Shown: positions 8,801-17,793, counted from the first letter of the stretch. The stretch: DNA of 64,000 nt from Planctomycetota bacterium (GCA_028280485.1 JANQLS010000003.1:62001-126000); one strand, 5' to 3'. Numbers and translations: made by a program. The notes: generated by a model from the sequence alone, not told the origin.

Positions 8801-9735
8801 ATGATCGAGTTGATGACTTTAGCTGAAGAAGCTTCTTGAAGCTGAATACCCGATCCAGCCGCTGCTTGGTTGCTCGCGATGGTCGTATTCAGAATTCGAA
8901 TGGAGGAGAGAGCTTTCAGCTCCATCGCCCCACCCACGCTCGCACGGTTTCCGGCGATCAGAGTGTTGACCACTTGGCTCGAAGCGCCTTCTTGCAAGCT
9001 CAGAGCACCACCTTGTTCGGCACGGTTACCTTCGATCTGACATTGTTGGAAAACAGCTTCGCAGTTTCCTTCGAGACCTGCAGCTCCACCATCTTTGGCG
9101 GTGTTACCGGTTAAGAGACAGTCCTGAACGGAAGGTCGGTCACTGTAAACATAAAGACCACCACCGAGTCGATCGGCATGGTTATTTTTGATTTCACAGC
9201 CTTGGATTCGGGGATGTGCTTCCCAAGTGTAAATTCCACCACCGAAGGTGGCTTGGTTGCCCTCGATCACACAATCACGGATGACCGGGTGTGCACCACG
9301 GATAAAAATTCCACCACCAAGGCGCGTCAGACTTCCGACACCTTTTCCACCGGAGATGGTGAATCCTTCAAGGACGGAATCGACATCTTCACCGTGGTTA
9401 AAAACAAAAATACTGAAGCCTTTTGAATCATCAGCTTCTTTCGCGCGAATGATAGTCAATTCAGCCCCATGGACTGAACGCACTTGAATTCGCTTTCCAC
9501 CAAAATTGATGGAACTGTCGATTTCGTACTCGCCCTGTTGAACGAGCAGGATATCTCCATCGACACTCGCATCGATGGCAGGTTGAATTTCTTTGTATTG
9601 ATTAGTAGGCCCCACGTGAATGACACGTGCTAAGGCGGGTGAGCTAATCACTAAGACCGAAATAAAGGTCAAGAGAACGGGAAGGCCACGAACGAGCCAA
9701 GGGAATTGACCCGAATTCCTCGAAGTAAAAATCAT
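5854..9735 (-). CDS. Exported mosaic protein: beta-helix, HzsA-like propeller, c-haem site, discoidin-like and dockerin-like domains
   Basis: A 1293-residue secreted protein. Residues 1-37 form a signal peptide ending near ALA. About 40-430 is a right-handed beta-helix of the type that lists nested G.N.A..GGGI repeats. About 440-860 is a TolB/WD40-like propeller (PDVSFDGKKVVFSG, GGGICFVSTR) resembling the hydrazine synthase alpha-subunit-like domain widespread in planctomycetes. A single c-type haem motif CIGCH is at 1017-1021. About 1050-1190 is an F5/8-type-C-like sandwich, and 1196-1293 is a duplicated dockerin-like tail. The ATG at 9735 has a strong GAGGGGG ribosome site. The sequence suggests an envelope or extracellular redox or binding protein. 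True hydrazine synthesis is not implied, as other subunits and the anammox context are absent. Confidence 0.8.
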   Translation of the reverse strand: MIFTSRNSGQFPWLVRGLPVLLTFISVLVISSPALARVIHVGPTNQYKEIQPAIDASVDGDILLVQQGEYEIDSSINFGGKRIQVRSVHGAELTIIRAKEADDSKGFSIFVFNHGEDVDSVLEGFTISGGKGVGSLTRLGGGIFIRGAHPVIRDCVIEGNQATFGGGIYTWEAHPRIQGCEIKNNHADRLGGGLYVYSDRPSVQDCLLTGNTAKDGGAAGLEGNCEAVFQQCQIEGNRAEQGGALSLQEGASSQVVNTLIAGNRASVGGAMELKALSSIRILNTTIASNQAAAGSGIQLQEASSAKVINSIIAENENSGIAYRFRRSVNLEIFNSLIDRHSSEDSDRELKGQKLIVHRPSFIRPGHFEETPEGTQQWVSGDYRLNSHSPAINTGVATTPDNIAMPNHDISGAGRPCWGGNDLGAYEYCGSVRPSADFRLRMDIPIVFVERMHQDVRRTRRTDAVESANHGRLMVMKTDGTVEALIDANSPSAPVGAPSDVMDPDVSFDGKKVVFSGFSPTEGAWRIYQVDIDGQNFKQVSFDNRVIDFRRYEESGLDFRGFDDLDPCILPGGGICFVSTRYVGTAPDHRIRATNLYVQDAGSTMARRITSERFGADTPTVDPETGNIVYSRWWRSNKFDLALESELPNNTTIDPLPPEQSANDADNPSVPVGSPGYGGGHVAVPRPPTRDEIPPSNFSEERLRQIDEAKFPGVNSWFLASIKPDGTDMKMLTGFHLDREATQAYRPSFQEDGKAIALFIPVTPLIGQPGVFGLRRFEKGPSIPEVLGGPQRFAGSETTASQEFQERQNPNRDLLYSSAVPLSNESVLITAARRGNRRNALPLPKSYDLFVQEGKESPLLVYQGDGTYSVLDAVPANVRKEPPRVEIQNTHLMRDDSPMDSHQAHEEGGTFTFTVENIWANAGVDVPIPNAPTFGNQKLFIEFYMAPQRESLNTPDEAILLERVELPKDGRVSVELPASVPLFEMLRLEDGTIAQGRDGQIFHVGGMNFARAGGEGKCIGCHVGHSMVDVPEKPQFFNLAPSAVVSATSSRSDRRTNVKFRPELLVDRSTSPLNSEWAASPTDQNPTVKLKWDHEVRMSELVLHGPRKVNNITGQRTAQIEEIQITAKDENGQIVHSSRVGTGSMTHEGMKIPLGELVAETLEVKVLKASGHFENSNPAALSEIQVIGTAFTEDPEPEFTFLRADADCNGSLEMNDPIMTLSYLFLAGEKPCCSAASDANGDGKVNISDPIASLHYLYLGGTPPPAPFPSCGPQSDSVPGDLSCETSSQQECVQ

Positions 9736-10698
9736 GAGACCCCCTCAAGATTTTTGCGCAGGTTTTACCCCGCAGGGTGGTATTTAAAGGCGGGTGCTCA
9801 CCCCGAGACCCAACCAGGTAATTAAGTGCTGGCTAAAACGATCCTCGTCTCAGCCCCCAAGCCTAGATGAATAGGAAAGCTCGCGTCCTACTCATCTGTA
9901 TGTTCTAGAGTTCCCACAATTTAGAACTCAAGAGAAACTCTGCATAAGTCTCACCCGTAAGTGCAGAGTCAAATTAAGAAAGATTTGTAATATTTAGAAA
10001 AGATCCCGCTCTGAAACAAAACGTCTCAAAAGCACAAAAAAGAAACGAAGAGAAATAGAACCCTCCTGGTACCCAAACCAGTTGTCGAGTCACTATCCCT
10101 CAGGAACCGACGAAAGGCGATTTCTCACCAAGTCTCTTTTTTATCCGTTTCAGGCTCGAAGAGACCGATCGTTCATTCCGTCGTAAAGTCAAAGAAAGTA
10201 ATTACTTGGTGATCCGTTAGAGACCGAGGCGTCGCTAAGTTCGCACCAAGTCATCATTGGAGCTATCAGAAGAAAGTGTGCGATCAAATAATGATAAGGA
10301 TCATGGATTGAGACCCCAAAACCCATCGCACCTAAAGAGCTATTATTAAGTAGGTTTTTGGTATTGGAAATTAATTTCTAGGAGAGTTTCCAGTAAAAGC
10401 CCCCATCAGGGCGAGTGGAGAGAATTTCTGGCTAAGTAATTGGGTCAAGAGATCTTAATAATTCAGAGCAGAAAAGAACTTAAACGAAGAAGGATGACTT
10501 AGAGAAGGGATGGGTCAAAAAGAGAAGAGGCTCAGGATGGAGGCTTATAAATGAACTGAAATCAGGCGAAACCGAGCCACCACGTCGAACATAAGACAAT
10601 AAATAAAATACACTTAAGACATCTAACCCCCATTTAAAGTCAGCTGCAGGGGGAAGAGAAAAGTTCAGATTCTAACTAGCCGACGTTCCTCTGGCGAC
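9736..10698. other. 963-bp intergenic region, no gene seen
   Basis: Upstream of the 1293-residue protein and downstream of the patatin gene. No credible ORF is present. Small hairpins are visible: GGGT gagc ACCC and ACCC tgcg GGGT in the leader of the minus-strand gene (about 9770-9805), and ACTCTGCA...TGCAGAGT at 9937-9969. None matches a riboswitch class I can name. Confidence 0.5.
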
Positions 10699-11625
10699 TT
10701 AAACCGATCCCGCCGATTTCCACAGCCGGGTGAACTTCTTCTGATAATAAAGCTCACGTACCTTGCTGATGTTTTCTTTCCCAGCTTTCAGCCCTTCAGC
10801 AACTAATTCGTCCAGATCGCTGAAATCTGACCAGACTTTATTACCCACCTCGGGCTGGATGACGACATCCGCTGCGGACAATTCCATGTCGTTGATCCTT
10901 CGGCCGGCGATGGCTTCCACTCGGAGGATGGCATCGAGACCGATGTTGATCTTCTCGACTCGTTCCAATTGGTTCGAAATATCGACCGCCGCCAAGACCT
11001 TCGGTTCAAAGGTTCGGCAGGCGCTGACCGGTACGGGGCTGATCACACCAGCATCCATCAACGACATCCCCATGTGTTCGACTGGGGGAAAGAAGCCCGG
11101 AAGAGAACAACTCGCCAACAATGCCGTACGCAGAGATCCTTCGGTGATCAAGACTTCTTCGCCACTTCGGATGTCGATCGCGGGAACGGCAAAGGGAATC
11201 TCAGTATCATCAAAGGTCACGTCTGGAACGAGATCACAGATGAGGTCGTAAAGCTTCTTACCGTCAAAGATAGATGGTTTTCTGAGTAAACTCGAAAACA
11301 CATAACCTTTTTTGATGCTCATAACCCAAGAACGAATAAATCCCTGCTCAACATCTTCCGAGTTGAACAAGACCTTTCTAAAAGGATTGTTACTGAAAGC
11401 ATCGCTTTTTAAATAGGAGAGACCTCGACGAGTGACTTCCAATCCATCGGGATGCAAGGCGTAGCACGCTCCTACGATGGATCCGACACTCGTTCCGACG
11501 ATGACATCGGGTCGGATGCCTTCTCGGTCAAGGATTTGTAAGACACCTAAATGGGAAAGCCCGCGGGCTCCACCTCCGCCTAAAGCTAAGGCGAGTTTGA
11601 CATCTTTTACTTCTTTGGCGTTCAC
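10699..11625 (-). CDS. Patatin-like phospholipase (RssA-type)
   Basis: Predicted cytoplasmic serine lipase or acyl hydrolase of the patatin family. The oxyanion-hole motif GGGGARG is at residues 16-22, the nucleophile elbow GTSVG at 44-48 (Ser46), and the catalytic-Asp motif appears as DAG at 191-193, instead of the commoner DGG or DGA. At 308 residues it matches short RssA-like bacterial patatins, with no extra domains. The start is GTG at 11625 with AGAGA upstream. It lies 51 bp downstream of a PaaK-like ligase on the same strand. A phospholipid or fatty-acyl turnover role is plausible, but its substrate is not shown. Confidence 0.88.
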   Translation of the reverse strand: MNAKEVKDVKLALALGGGGARGLSHLGVLQILDREGIRPDVIVGTSVGSIVGACYALHPDGLEVTRRGLSYLKSDAFSNNPFRKVLFNSEDVEQGFIRSWVMSIKKGYVFSSLLRKPSIFDGKKLYDLICDLVPDVTFDDTEIPFAVPAIDIRSGEEVLITEGSLRTALLASCSLPGFFPPVEHMGMSLMDAGVISPVPVSACRTFEPKVLAAVDISNQLERVEKINIGLDAILRVEAIAGRRINDMELSAADVVIQPEVGNKVWSDFSDLDELVAEGLKAGKENISKVRELYYQKKFTRLWKSAGSV

Positions 11626-11676
11626 CGAAATTCTCTCACTATTCTTCTAAATTCGTGTACAAACAAAGCAGCTTAT

Positions 11677-13218
11677 TCAGGAGGCCTCTTCCGTGGAAGT
11701 CACCTTCTCACTTTGAGCCTGATTGGCGGTTTGGTTTCTCAAATCGACAATCCGTTTTTCTTTTAATTGAGTTTCCATACCCAATAAATCGAGGACTTCT
11801 GCTAAAGGTAAGATCTTCACTTCGTTGATTCGAACTTCACTCGCTTTGAATATTTGTTCTTCAACTTCTTTCGCGACCTTCTCAGCATTCTCAGGAGTCG
11901 TGGTGGATGAAACGGCGAGATTCAAAAGCAGCTCATCCATTCCAAACTCATCCCCATCCTTCTTTCGAATCACCAACTGCCATTCTTCAATCAAGGGATA
12001 AGAATCCAACATATCTTTGATCATATTGAGATTGACCAAAGTCCCCTTAACCTTTGAAAGCTGGAAGTTTTTCATATTGGAGACTCGTTCCAGTTGAGAA
12101 GCTATCCTCGGAGCAGATCTCCCACAATGCGGACATTGCTCATAGGTCATTCCTCCGATGATGAGATCTCCCGTTCGATAGCGAAGAACACTAGTTCCTC
12201 TTCCATCGAGGTTGGTATAAACCAATTCTCCGGTCTCACCAGGCCCGACAGGTTTCCCCGTATCGGGATCGACGATCTCCATAATTTCTAAGTCAGGGTA
12301 AGTGTGAAAACCAGCATCGGCTTCACCTTCACATTCAGCCCAACATTTCCTAGCTTCCGTGAATCCCAAGACACTGACGACTCTAGGGGACGTCGATCCC
12401 ATATTCGTCAGGATGTCTTTAACTCGTTGGCGATACGCAGGAGTGACTTGATCTCCTCCAAGAGCTAAGCCCTTCAAAAAGCTGAGATCCATTTTGGCCT
12501 CGTGAGCTTTTCGAAGAAGGTGATAGATATAGCCGGGAATTCCCACTAAGTAAGCGGGCTTGATCTTTTCGATTGCTTGAAGGATTCCCTCTGAACCCAT
12601 CACCTTTCCACCACCAGTGTTCAAGGTAAAGACCGTGCCTCCCAATCCCGCATAATAGACTTGCCAAAAAGCGAGGTGTGGGGCGAAAGGAAAAATGTTG
12701 AGGATACGATCCTCTTCAAAGTTCACTTTGGCGACTTCTAATATTCTTCTTCCGACTTCTTGGAGTAAATCTAAGTCATACCTAGTCAGGGTAAATGCCG
12801 TGGGTAAGGCACTTCGCCCCGTGGTGAAGAAGACGGATACCGGTCGGTACTCAACGGAGAGATCTCGAACGACTGACTCTTTTCCTAAAAAGAGTTTTTT
12901 AGCTAAGAGCGGAAGTTTCTTCCCGAGGCCCCAGTGAGCTCGGATGAGTTCCGGGTTGGGTTGAAGGACAAAATCACGAGGCCGATTTGGAGCTTCAGAT
13001 GTGGGGGCAATTTCGTTCTTGGATGAGAACGGAATTTTGTCGAGATCATCGACACTTCGGATGGAATCGGGATCGATCCCGTGTTCCTTGAAGAGCTTAC
13101 TGTAATACGGACTAAAAGGAACAAGCTGCTCCTTGATATATCTATGCAGCTTACGACCTTGCTCTTCTCGAATCTCTTCGGGGGACATCGAGTCCCATTT
13201 GTCTGAAGCTTTAAATGT
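11677..13218 (-). CDS. Phenylacetate-CoA ligase-like adenylate-forming enzyme
   Basis: Member of the AMP-binding superfamily nearest PaaK, enzymes that adenylate a carboxylate and usually load it on CoA. It has the PaaK-type start (YIKEQLVPFSPYYSKLF), a glycine-poor P-loop variant TTGRSALPTAF, the GFTEARKCWAE block, GETGELVYTNL and the ribose-binding RYRTGDL. A cysteine pair, CPHCGRSAPR, follows RTGDL. I place the start at ATG 13218, which has GGAG five bases upstream. A TTG at 13251 would add eleven residues. It probably forms a two-gene unit with the patatin-like lipase. The substrate cannot be read from the sequence; phenylacetate use is not implied. Confidence 0.85.
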   Translation of the reverse strand, partial: TFKASDKWDSMSPEEIREEQGRKLHRYIKEQLVPFSPYYSKLFKEHGIDPDSIRSVDDLDKIPFSSKNEIAPTSEAPNRPRDFVLQPNPELIRAHWGLGKKLPLLAKKLFLGKESVVRDLSVEYRPVSVFFTTGRSALPTAFTLTRYDLDLLQEVGRRILEVAKVNFEEDRILNIFPFAPHLAFWQVYYAGLGGTVFTLNTGGGKVMGSEGILQAIEKIKPAYLVGIPGYIYHLLRKAHEAKMDLSFLKGLALGGDQVTPAYRQRVKDILTNMGSTSPRVVSVLGFTEARKCWAECEGEADAGFHTYPDLEIMEIVDPDTGKPVGPGETGELVYTNLDGRGTSVLRYRTGDLIIGGMTYEQCPHCGRSAPRIASQLERVSNMKNFQLSKVKGTLVNLNMIKDMLDSYPLIEEWQLVIRKKDGDEFGMDELLLNLAVSSTTTPENAEKVAKEVEEQIFKASEVRINEVKILPLAEVLDLLGMETQLKEKRIVDLRNQTANQAQSEKVTSTEEAS

Positions 13219-13251
13219 CATCCACACTCCGTTCTCTTCTTTGAAGTCCAA

Positions 13252-13759
13252 GAGTGGCTCACTCAGACTTCAAGTTCAAATAATCCAATAGAATTATAAC
13301 AGCAGGATGAAGACTTGGCATTTTTAGTATTGTGAACGGAAACCCGCTCAGCAAAAGCTCATTTCTTCAAATCTTGGTTACTCTCCCTGCTTTTAGACTA
13401 ACTTCGGAGAAATCCATTCACTGGATCCTTCACCAGCATTGAGAATATTCGCGAAGAGATTCATTCAAGGATCATGCCATTTGAATCTCCGAGAGCCCGA
13501 TCCCTTCTACACCCAAATTTCTGAGAAAAATAATCGTCCTAATAATACTTCGGCACGAATGACTTGTCTAAATTTTGGATTTTTCTAAAACGACCGAAAA
13601 ACCATCCAACTTTTCATCCCAATATCACTGTCCGTCTGACTGCCTCTCGATTGGAAGGTATACTTTGAGCGCAGGTCCTTTAGATCCTGCGAAGATCCTT
13701 CGTATTATGAGAACTTCGTGACATGTAGTTCGCTTTGTCCAATTGAAAGAGAGAATGAA
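13252..13759. other. Divergent intergenic region
   Basis: Separates the minus-strand PaaK-like gene from the plus-strand membrane protein. It should hold both promoters, but no unambiguous -35/-10 pair, operator or RNA structure could be assigned. No repeat of the dispersed families is seen here. Confidence 0.45.
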
Positions 13760-14350
13760 ATGCGAAACTTGATATCGCTCACATTGACCTTGGTAGGTCT
13801 CTTCTCTTTATATCTGTTTGCTAGTGGTGCTCTCGCTCCTCAGGATGGCGGGCGTAGCCTCAAAGTACTTTTAGAAGCAGCAACCCAACCCTTTGGGAAT
13901 GCTGACTCTTTTGCTTTACTCATCCTGAGTTTGGGAGTTTTCAGTTTTGCCGCTGGGGTTGTCATCTCCCCCAAGAGTGTCGTATTAACTTCCTCTAAAA
14001 ATCCTGAGGGCACCGAAAAAGAAAAGAATCTTCACCTCAAGCAAAACGAAAAACATCGAGAACGCTTATTAGAGTTAGCCTTAGTGATCAATGTCTGTGT
14101 AGTAGCAGCGTTACTGATTCTCTTAAGTTACTCTATCGTTAAAAAGAATCCCGCTCCCCCAACAACCTTAGGCACGATCTTCTTTATCGCATGCCTTCAA
14201 GTCTTCATGGGAATTGTGATCGGGTTTATCCTGCTCAAAGTAAAGCGCAGTTGGAAGCAACGACGCAGTCCTGTCTTTCTTTTTTCATCGAGTCTCAATG
14301 TAGTTGAGGCGATATTTTTGATCACCGTTTTGGCTCTTGGTTACCTTTGA
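13760..14350 (+). CDS. Four-helix membrane protein of unknown function
   Basis: About 196 residues with the start placed at ATG 13760 (MRNLISLTL), preceded by GAAAGAGAGAA. An upstream ATG at 13718 in the same frame would add 14 non-hydrophobic residues. Hydrophobic segments lie near residues 4-24, 47-70, 103-125 and 138-160, with another at the extreme C-terminus (AIFLITVLALGYL), and a charged linker around 75-100. No domain is recognised. The next gene starts 13 bp downstream on the same strand and encodes another membrane-anchored protein, so the two are probably co-transcribed and may act together. Confidence 0.7.
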   Translation: MRNLISLTLTLVGLFSLYLFASGALAPQDGGRSLKVLLEAATQPFGNADSFALLILSLGVFSFAAGVVISPKSVVLTSSKNPEGTEKEKNLHLKQNEKHRERLLELALVINVCVVAALLILLSYSIVKKNPAPPTTLGTIFFIACLQVFMGIVIGFILLKVKRSWKQRRSPVFLFSSSLNVVEAIFLITVLALGYL

Positions 14351-14363
14351 GGTCTGAAGACTA

Positions 14364-15485
14364 ATGGAACTGAAATACTGTGACGACTGTGGCATTGTAC
14401 TCACGGATGTAACGATGAGTCAGGGCTGCCCCGATAAAAATCCGAACTGTACTCACTGTCATTCGGAAGCTTGTTCGAAGCCTGAACCTCAAGTTCAAAA
14501 GGCTCCGAGTTCTCCGTCGCCATCGATGAACCATGAGGACGCTTTAGAGCTCTTTTCTGAAGACACCCTCAAGCTAAAAAAATCAGCTCCGGAATCTTCT
14601 AAAAAGTCCCCCCCCACAACGGTCATGGCACCGGAGAAAGGGGACTTTGAGCTTCCAGAGAATGAAAACTTAGAATTTTTTAGTGAACAAACATTAGCGT
14701 TTAAAAATTCCAAAAACGCTTCTTCAAAGAAAAAACGTTCTCAATTTAGTTGCGCTCACTGTTCAGCAAAACTTGAAATTAGACCGGTCACTAAATTGAG
14801 TAAGCTCATCTGCCCGAAATGTAGTCAGCAGATGTATGTCGATCCTGTGTTAGGAGTTTCGAAAACTCGTCCTCAGAACACTGAAGACCGCTCGATTGAA
14901 ATCTCGGCTCCTAAAACAGAAGTACCGAACTTTCAAGTCGAAGAAAAATCGAGTTCCTATTTGAGCTTTGAAGAAAAGCTCCAAGAGTTCAACCCGCCTC
15001 CCCCCGTCGAGAAGAAACCGACAAAAGATTCGGAATCAAACTCCTCTCCAAGCTCTATCGGTGAGAATAAAAAAAATTGGGTTGGGGACCATACCGTCGA
15101 AACCGAGGAAAATAGCCCGGCTCCAGATTTTCATCTCGAGGAACCTCCTTCGAGCTTCCCAACTTCCTCGACTGAGAAGACTGAAAACTTTTTAGCGCAA
15201 GAAAACGCACCGAGCCCTAACTTAGTCTCCATCGAAGGGCAATTAACAGCTTGCTTAGAGGCGCCGACGGCCATCTCAGAGCCCAAAGGATCTGCGGGGA
15301 AACAACTGTTCTACGCCTTTTTCTTTGCGTTCAGCCTCACGCTTCCCATCCTGGCCACCACCCTCCTCATCGACTTAGGGAGCACAAACCAAACGGATTT
15401 AGGAACTTTCGATGCCTGGGCTGCCGAATGTTTAGAATCGCTGGGAAAAGCCTGCGAGAAAGCATTTGGTAAGATTTTTAGTTAA
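14364..15485 (+). CDS. Zinc-ribbon protein with low-complexity linker and C-terminal membrane anchor
   Basis: 373 residues. The N-terminus has a cysteine-rich module (CDDCGIVL, C..NCTHCHSEAC, about residues 6-39). A second zinc ribbon near 129-155 has CAHC and CPKC pairs 20 residues apart. The intervening and following linkers are rich in Ser, Pro, Glu and Lys. A single hydrophobic helix (FYAFFFAFSLTLPILATTLL) near 315-337 is followed by a short tail. This is the layout of a cytoplasmic sensor or scaffold tethered to the membrane. The repeated ALELFSEDTLKLKK / NLEFFSEQTLAFKN segments suggest an internal duplication of a short binding motif. The function is unknown. It is paired with the membrane protein 13 bp upstream. 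Confidence 0.72.
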   Translation: MELKYCDDCGIVLTDVTMSQGCPDKNPNCTHCHSEACSKPEPQVQKAPSSPSPSMNHEDALELFSEDTLKLKKSAPESSKKSPPTTVMAPEKGDFELPENENLEFFSEQTLAFKNSKNASSKKKRSQFSCAHCSAKLEIRPVTKLSKLICPKCSQQMYVDPVLGVSKTRPQNTEDRSIEISAPKTEVPNFQVEEKSSSYLSFEEKLQEFNPPPPVEKKPTKDSESNSSPSSIGENKKNWVGDHTVETEENSPAPDFHLEEPPSSFPTSSTEKTENFLAQENAPSPNLVSIEGQLTACLEAPTAISEPKGSAGKQLFYAFFFAFSLTLPILATTLLIDLGSTNQTDLGTFDAWAAECLESLGKACEKAFGKIFS

Positions 15486-16052
15486 TTTGAAGCTGAAAAG
15501 CCCCTTTCGGCTGAGAAAGATTCTTTCCTATCTCTTTACAATATAAAGACTTCTTCTTCGCTCACTTGACCTCTAGGGGAGCGAGTGTTAGCATTGGCCT
15601 AGCCATCATCTTAGAGCCTGGCTAAAATCTATCCCTCACCCAGAGATAGATACCCTTGAGTTAGCTTTCAGGTTTTAGCGAATCTTGCAAATTACTTAAC
15701 GGCAAAGCTGATGGCAAACCTGGCTCCTCATCAATAACGAGAATTCATTTATCGAGCTCTATTGAGTGTTCGTTTCTAAATTCACTTGATCTAGATTCAC
15801 TTAATCTAGGGACATTCAATGTTTTGTCGGTGAATTCAGAGAATTCTATCCCCTTGATTGAAGATCCAAATTCATGTCATTTCTCATTCAGAAGAACGGC
15901 AGAAATTCTTACACAATTCATCTCTTCTGAGGATCGACCCACCCGTTGGTGCATCTCATCGAGTCACTTTACGTCGATCATTGTGTAAGGGGTCTATGCT
16001 AATCTCTGATTTAACACCCTTTCCCGACCGTCTCTCAGGAGAATGAAGTACC
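15486..16052. other. 567-bp intergenic region
   Basis: No credible gene. It contains a short direct repeat, TTCACTTRATCTAG, twice at about 15780-15812. The 62-codon frame at 15858-16046 has neither a ribosome site nor protein-like composition. Confidence 0.45.
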
Positions 16053-17444
16053 GTGGGACACGATGCTGAACTTTTCAAAAAAGCTGAAGTTGCTCTGAAG
16101 AAAAACAACCATGAATACGCCATCGAGTTGATTCTTCAGGGACTCTTAATCAATCCTAAGGCTGCGGAATGGCGTGTTCGCTTGCACCAAATTGAATCTC
16201 GTGCCATCGAAGATAAGGGTGGAAATCCTGCCGGGGGTTTTGGAGTCAAATTCAAAGTACTCCCCCACGAGTCCAAAGCCAAAAAGCTTCACCTGCAAAA
16301 GAAATACGATGAAGAAATCATCGAATTGGAACGAAGCTTAAAGTTCCAACCCCAAAATACGGGAACGCTGGAATCCTTAGCCAGAGCTTTAGCACTCGCC
16401 GAGCATTTCGACTCTGCGATCGCCGTTCACGAAGAGATCATCAAGATCGATTCCGGCAAGGTGGAATCGTACCGAAGCTTGGGCAAAATGTACGCTGAAG
16501 AAAAAGATGACCCTGAGAAGGCTATCGAGTACTGGGAAAAGGTCAAACAGTACAAGCCCGATGACAAAGAAGCCGGAAAGGCCGTTCGAGACCTCTCAGC
16601 CGCCACGATGGTTAAAAAAGCTGAAGAGCGTAAAAAAGGCGGAGACGGTTCATACCGTGATATGCTCAAGAGTGAGGAAGAAGCAGCTGAACTTGAAGCC
16701 AAGGCTCAAATTATCAGAAACGATGATGACCGTAAACGCGCGATCAAACGAAAGATCACCGAGCTTAAAGAAGATCCTAAGAACGGTCGCCTTCTTCGCG
16801 AAATCGGTCAGCTTTATCAAGATCTAAAACTTTGGGATAAAGCGGAAGTCGCTTACCGAAAAGCCCTCCAAATCAATGCAAACGACTTAGCGGCTCAAGA
16901 ACGCCTAGGAACATTGGCTGAGAACCGCCTCGACCAAGAACTCGAATCTTTAATTGAGAAAGCTAATGGTTCCGACGACCCTGCAGTTCAGGCAAAACTC
17001 GAAGCCAAACAAAAAGAAGTTCAGGTCTTCAAACTCAAAGAGTACAAGCGTCGAGTTGAAGCTCACCCCACCGATTACACTCTCAAACTTCAATACGGTA
17101 ATCATCTAAGAATTGCCGGTGAATACGACGAAGCCATCGGCCTCTACCAACAAGCCGTTAAAGACCCGAAAAATAAAGTTTCCGCAAGAGTGGGAATCGG
17201 TGATTGCTTTCTCAACAAAGAACTCTTCGATATGGCTAAAGATCAATTTACTCAAGCCATCGGCGATATCGCCGACAAAGAGTCCGGTGTTTGGAAAGAA
17301 ACCAAATACAGTCTCGGCGATGCTTGTGAGAAAAACAACGAGATCGATGAAGCTCTCTCCCATTTCCAAGAGATCATGTCGGTTGACATCAGCTACAAGG
17401 ATGTCTCCCAACGCGTGACGAATCTAAGGAAGGCCAAGAGCTAA
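16053..17444 (+). CDS. Tetratricopeptide-repeat protein
   Basis: A 463-residue soluble protein without a signal peptide, built of TPR-type helical pairs at about 5-60, 80-165, 225-290 and 330-450. They are separated by a highly charged helical region (170-225) rich in Lys and Glu. The start is GTG at 16053, with AGGAGA about ten bases upstream; the ATG at 16043 is out of frame and gives only eight codons. The protein is expected to be a scaffold for protein-protein contacts. No enzymatic motif is present. A strong terminator follows within 25 bp, so it is the last or only gene of its unit. Confidence 0.85.
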   Translation: MGHDAELFKKAEVALKKNNHEYAIELILQGLLINPKAAEWRVRLHQIESRAIEDKGGNPAGGFGVKFKVLPHESKAKKLHLQKKYDEEIIELERSLKFQPQNTGTLESLARALALAEHFDSAIAVHEEIIKIDSGKVESYRSLGKMYAEEKDDPEKAIEYWEKVKQYKPDDKEAGKAVRDLSAATMVKKAEERKKGGDGSYRDMLKSEEEAAELEAKAQIIRNDDDRKRAIKRKITELKEDPKNGRLLREIGQLYQDLKLWDKAEVAYRKALQINANDLAAQERLGTLAENRLDQELESLIEKANGSDDPAVQAKLEAKQKEVQVFKLKEYKRRVEAHPTDYTLKLQYGNHLRIAGEYDEAIGLYQQAVKDPKNKVSARVGIGDCFLNKELFDMAKDQFTQAIGDIADKESGVWKETKYSLGDACEKNNEIDEALSHFQEIMSVDISYKDVSQRVTNLRKAKS

Positions 17445-17465
17445 TCGTTCATTTAAACGTAGATA

Positions 17466-17505
17466 CAAAAAAAGCCTGCACGTCTTTGACGTGCAGGCTT
17501 TTTTT
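17466..17505. terminator. Rho-independent terminator after the TPR gene
   Basis: Stem AAAGCCTGCACGTC / GACGTGCAGGCTTT with loop TTT, flanked by A and T runs; strong in both directions. Confidence 0.9.
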
Positions 17506-17524
17506 GTAGGAGGCTCGCTTAGTG

Positions 17525-17544
17525 GTAGGCTCGACCTTCGAGCC
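17525..17544 (+). repeat. GTAG-foot palindrome (REP-like) copy 3
   Basis: GTAGGCTCGACCTTCGAGCC: GTAG followed by a GGCTCGA/TCGAGCC stem. Identical to the minus-strand copy at 5617-5636. Confidence 0.75.
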
Positions 17545-17644
17545 GTGCGCAACAGTTTGATATAGGTTTAACCGATTAAATTCCAACAACCAAAACGCTA
17601 TACTAAATTCGAGTGTTTGTGCTTGTTAATCAAATCCCGTTAAC

Positions 17645-17664
17645 TAGCCCGAAGCGCAAGCGAA
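17645..17664 (-). repeat. CCCTCGC/CTTCGGG dispersed repeat, reverse orientation
   Basis: Reads tagcccgaagcgcaagcgaa. A diverged copy of the dispersed repeat. Confidence 0.55.
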
Positions 17665-17765
17665 CGGACGGAAAGTGGAGGTAAGTTCAAATGAATTGAA
17701 TCTACGTTGTGTGAAGGCGACTCAATTCAACCACTTAGCATCTTTAATACAGAATTATTCTTTCA

Positions 17766-17793
17766 CCCTCGCTCACGCTTCGGGCTTGAAATG
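17766..17793 (+). repeat. CCCTCGC/CTTCGGG dispersed repeat
   Basis: Reads ccctcgctcacgcttcgggc then ttgaaatg, close to the consensus. Confidence 0.75.

Noticed and set aside
5854..9735. Anammox hydrazine synthase subunit
   Set aside because: Only a propeller resembling one domain is present, within a different mosaic and with a single haem motif; no HzsB, HzsC or hydrazine dehydrogenase genes are present.
9736..10698. Riboswitch or structured leader upstream of the 1293-residue protein
   Set aside because: Only small generic hairpins could be found, with no match to a class I recognise.
15858..16046. 62-codon frame upstream of the TPR gene
   Set aside because: No ribosome site, no protein-like pattern, and it overlaps the likely leader of the TPR gene.
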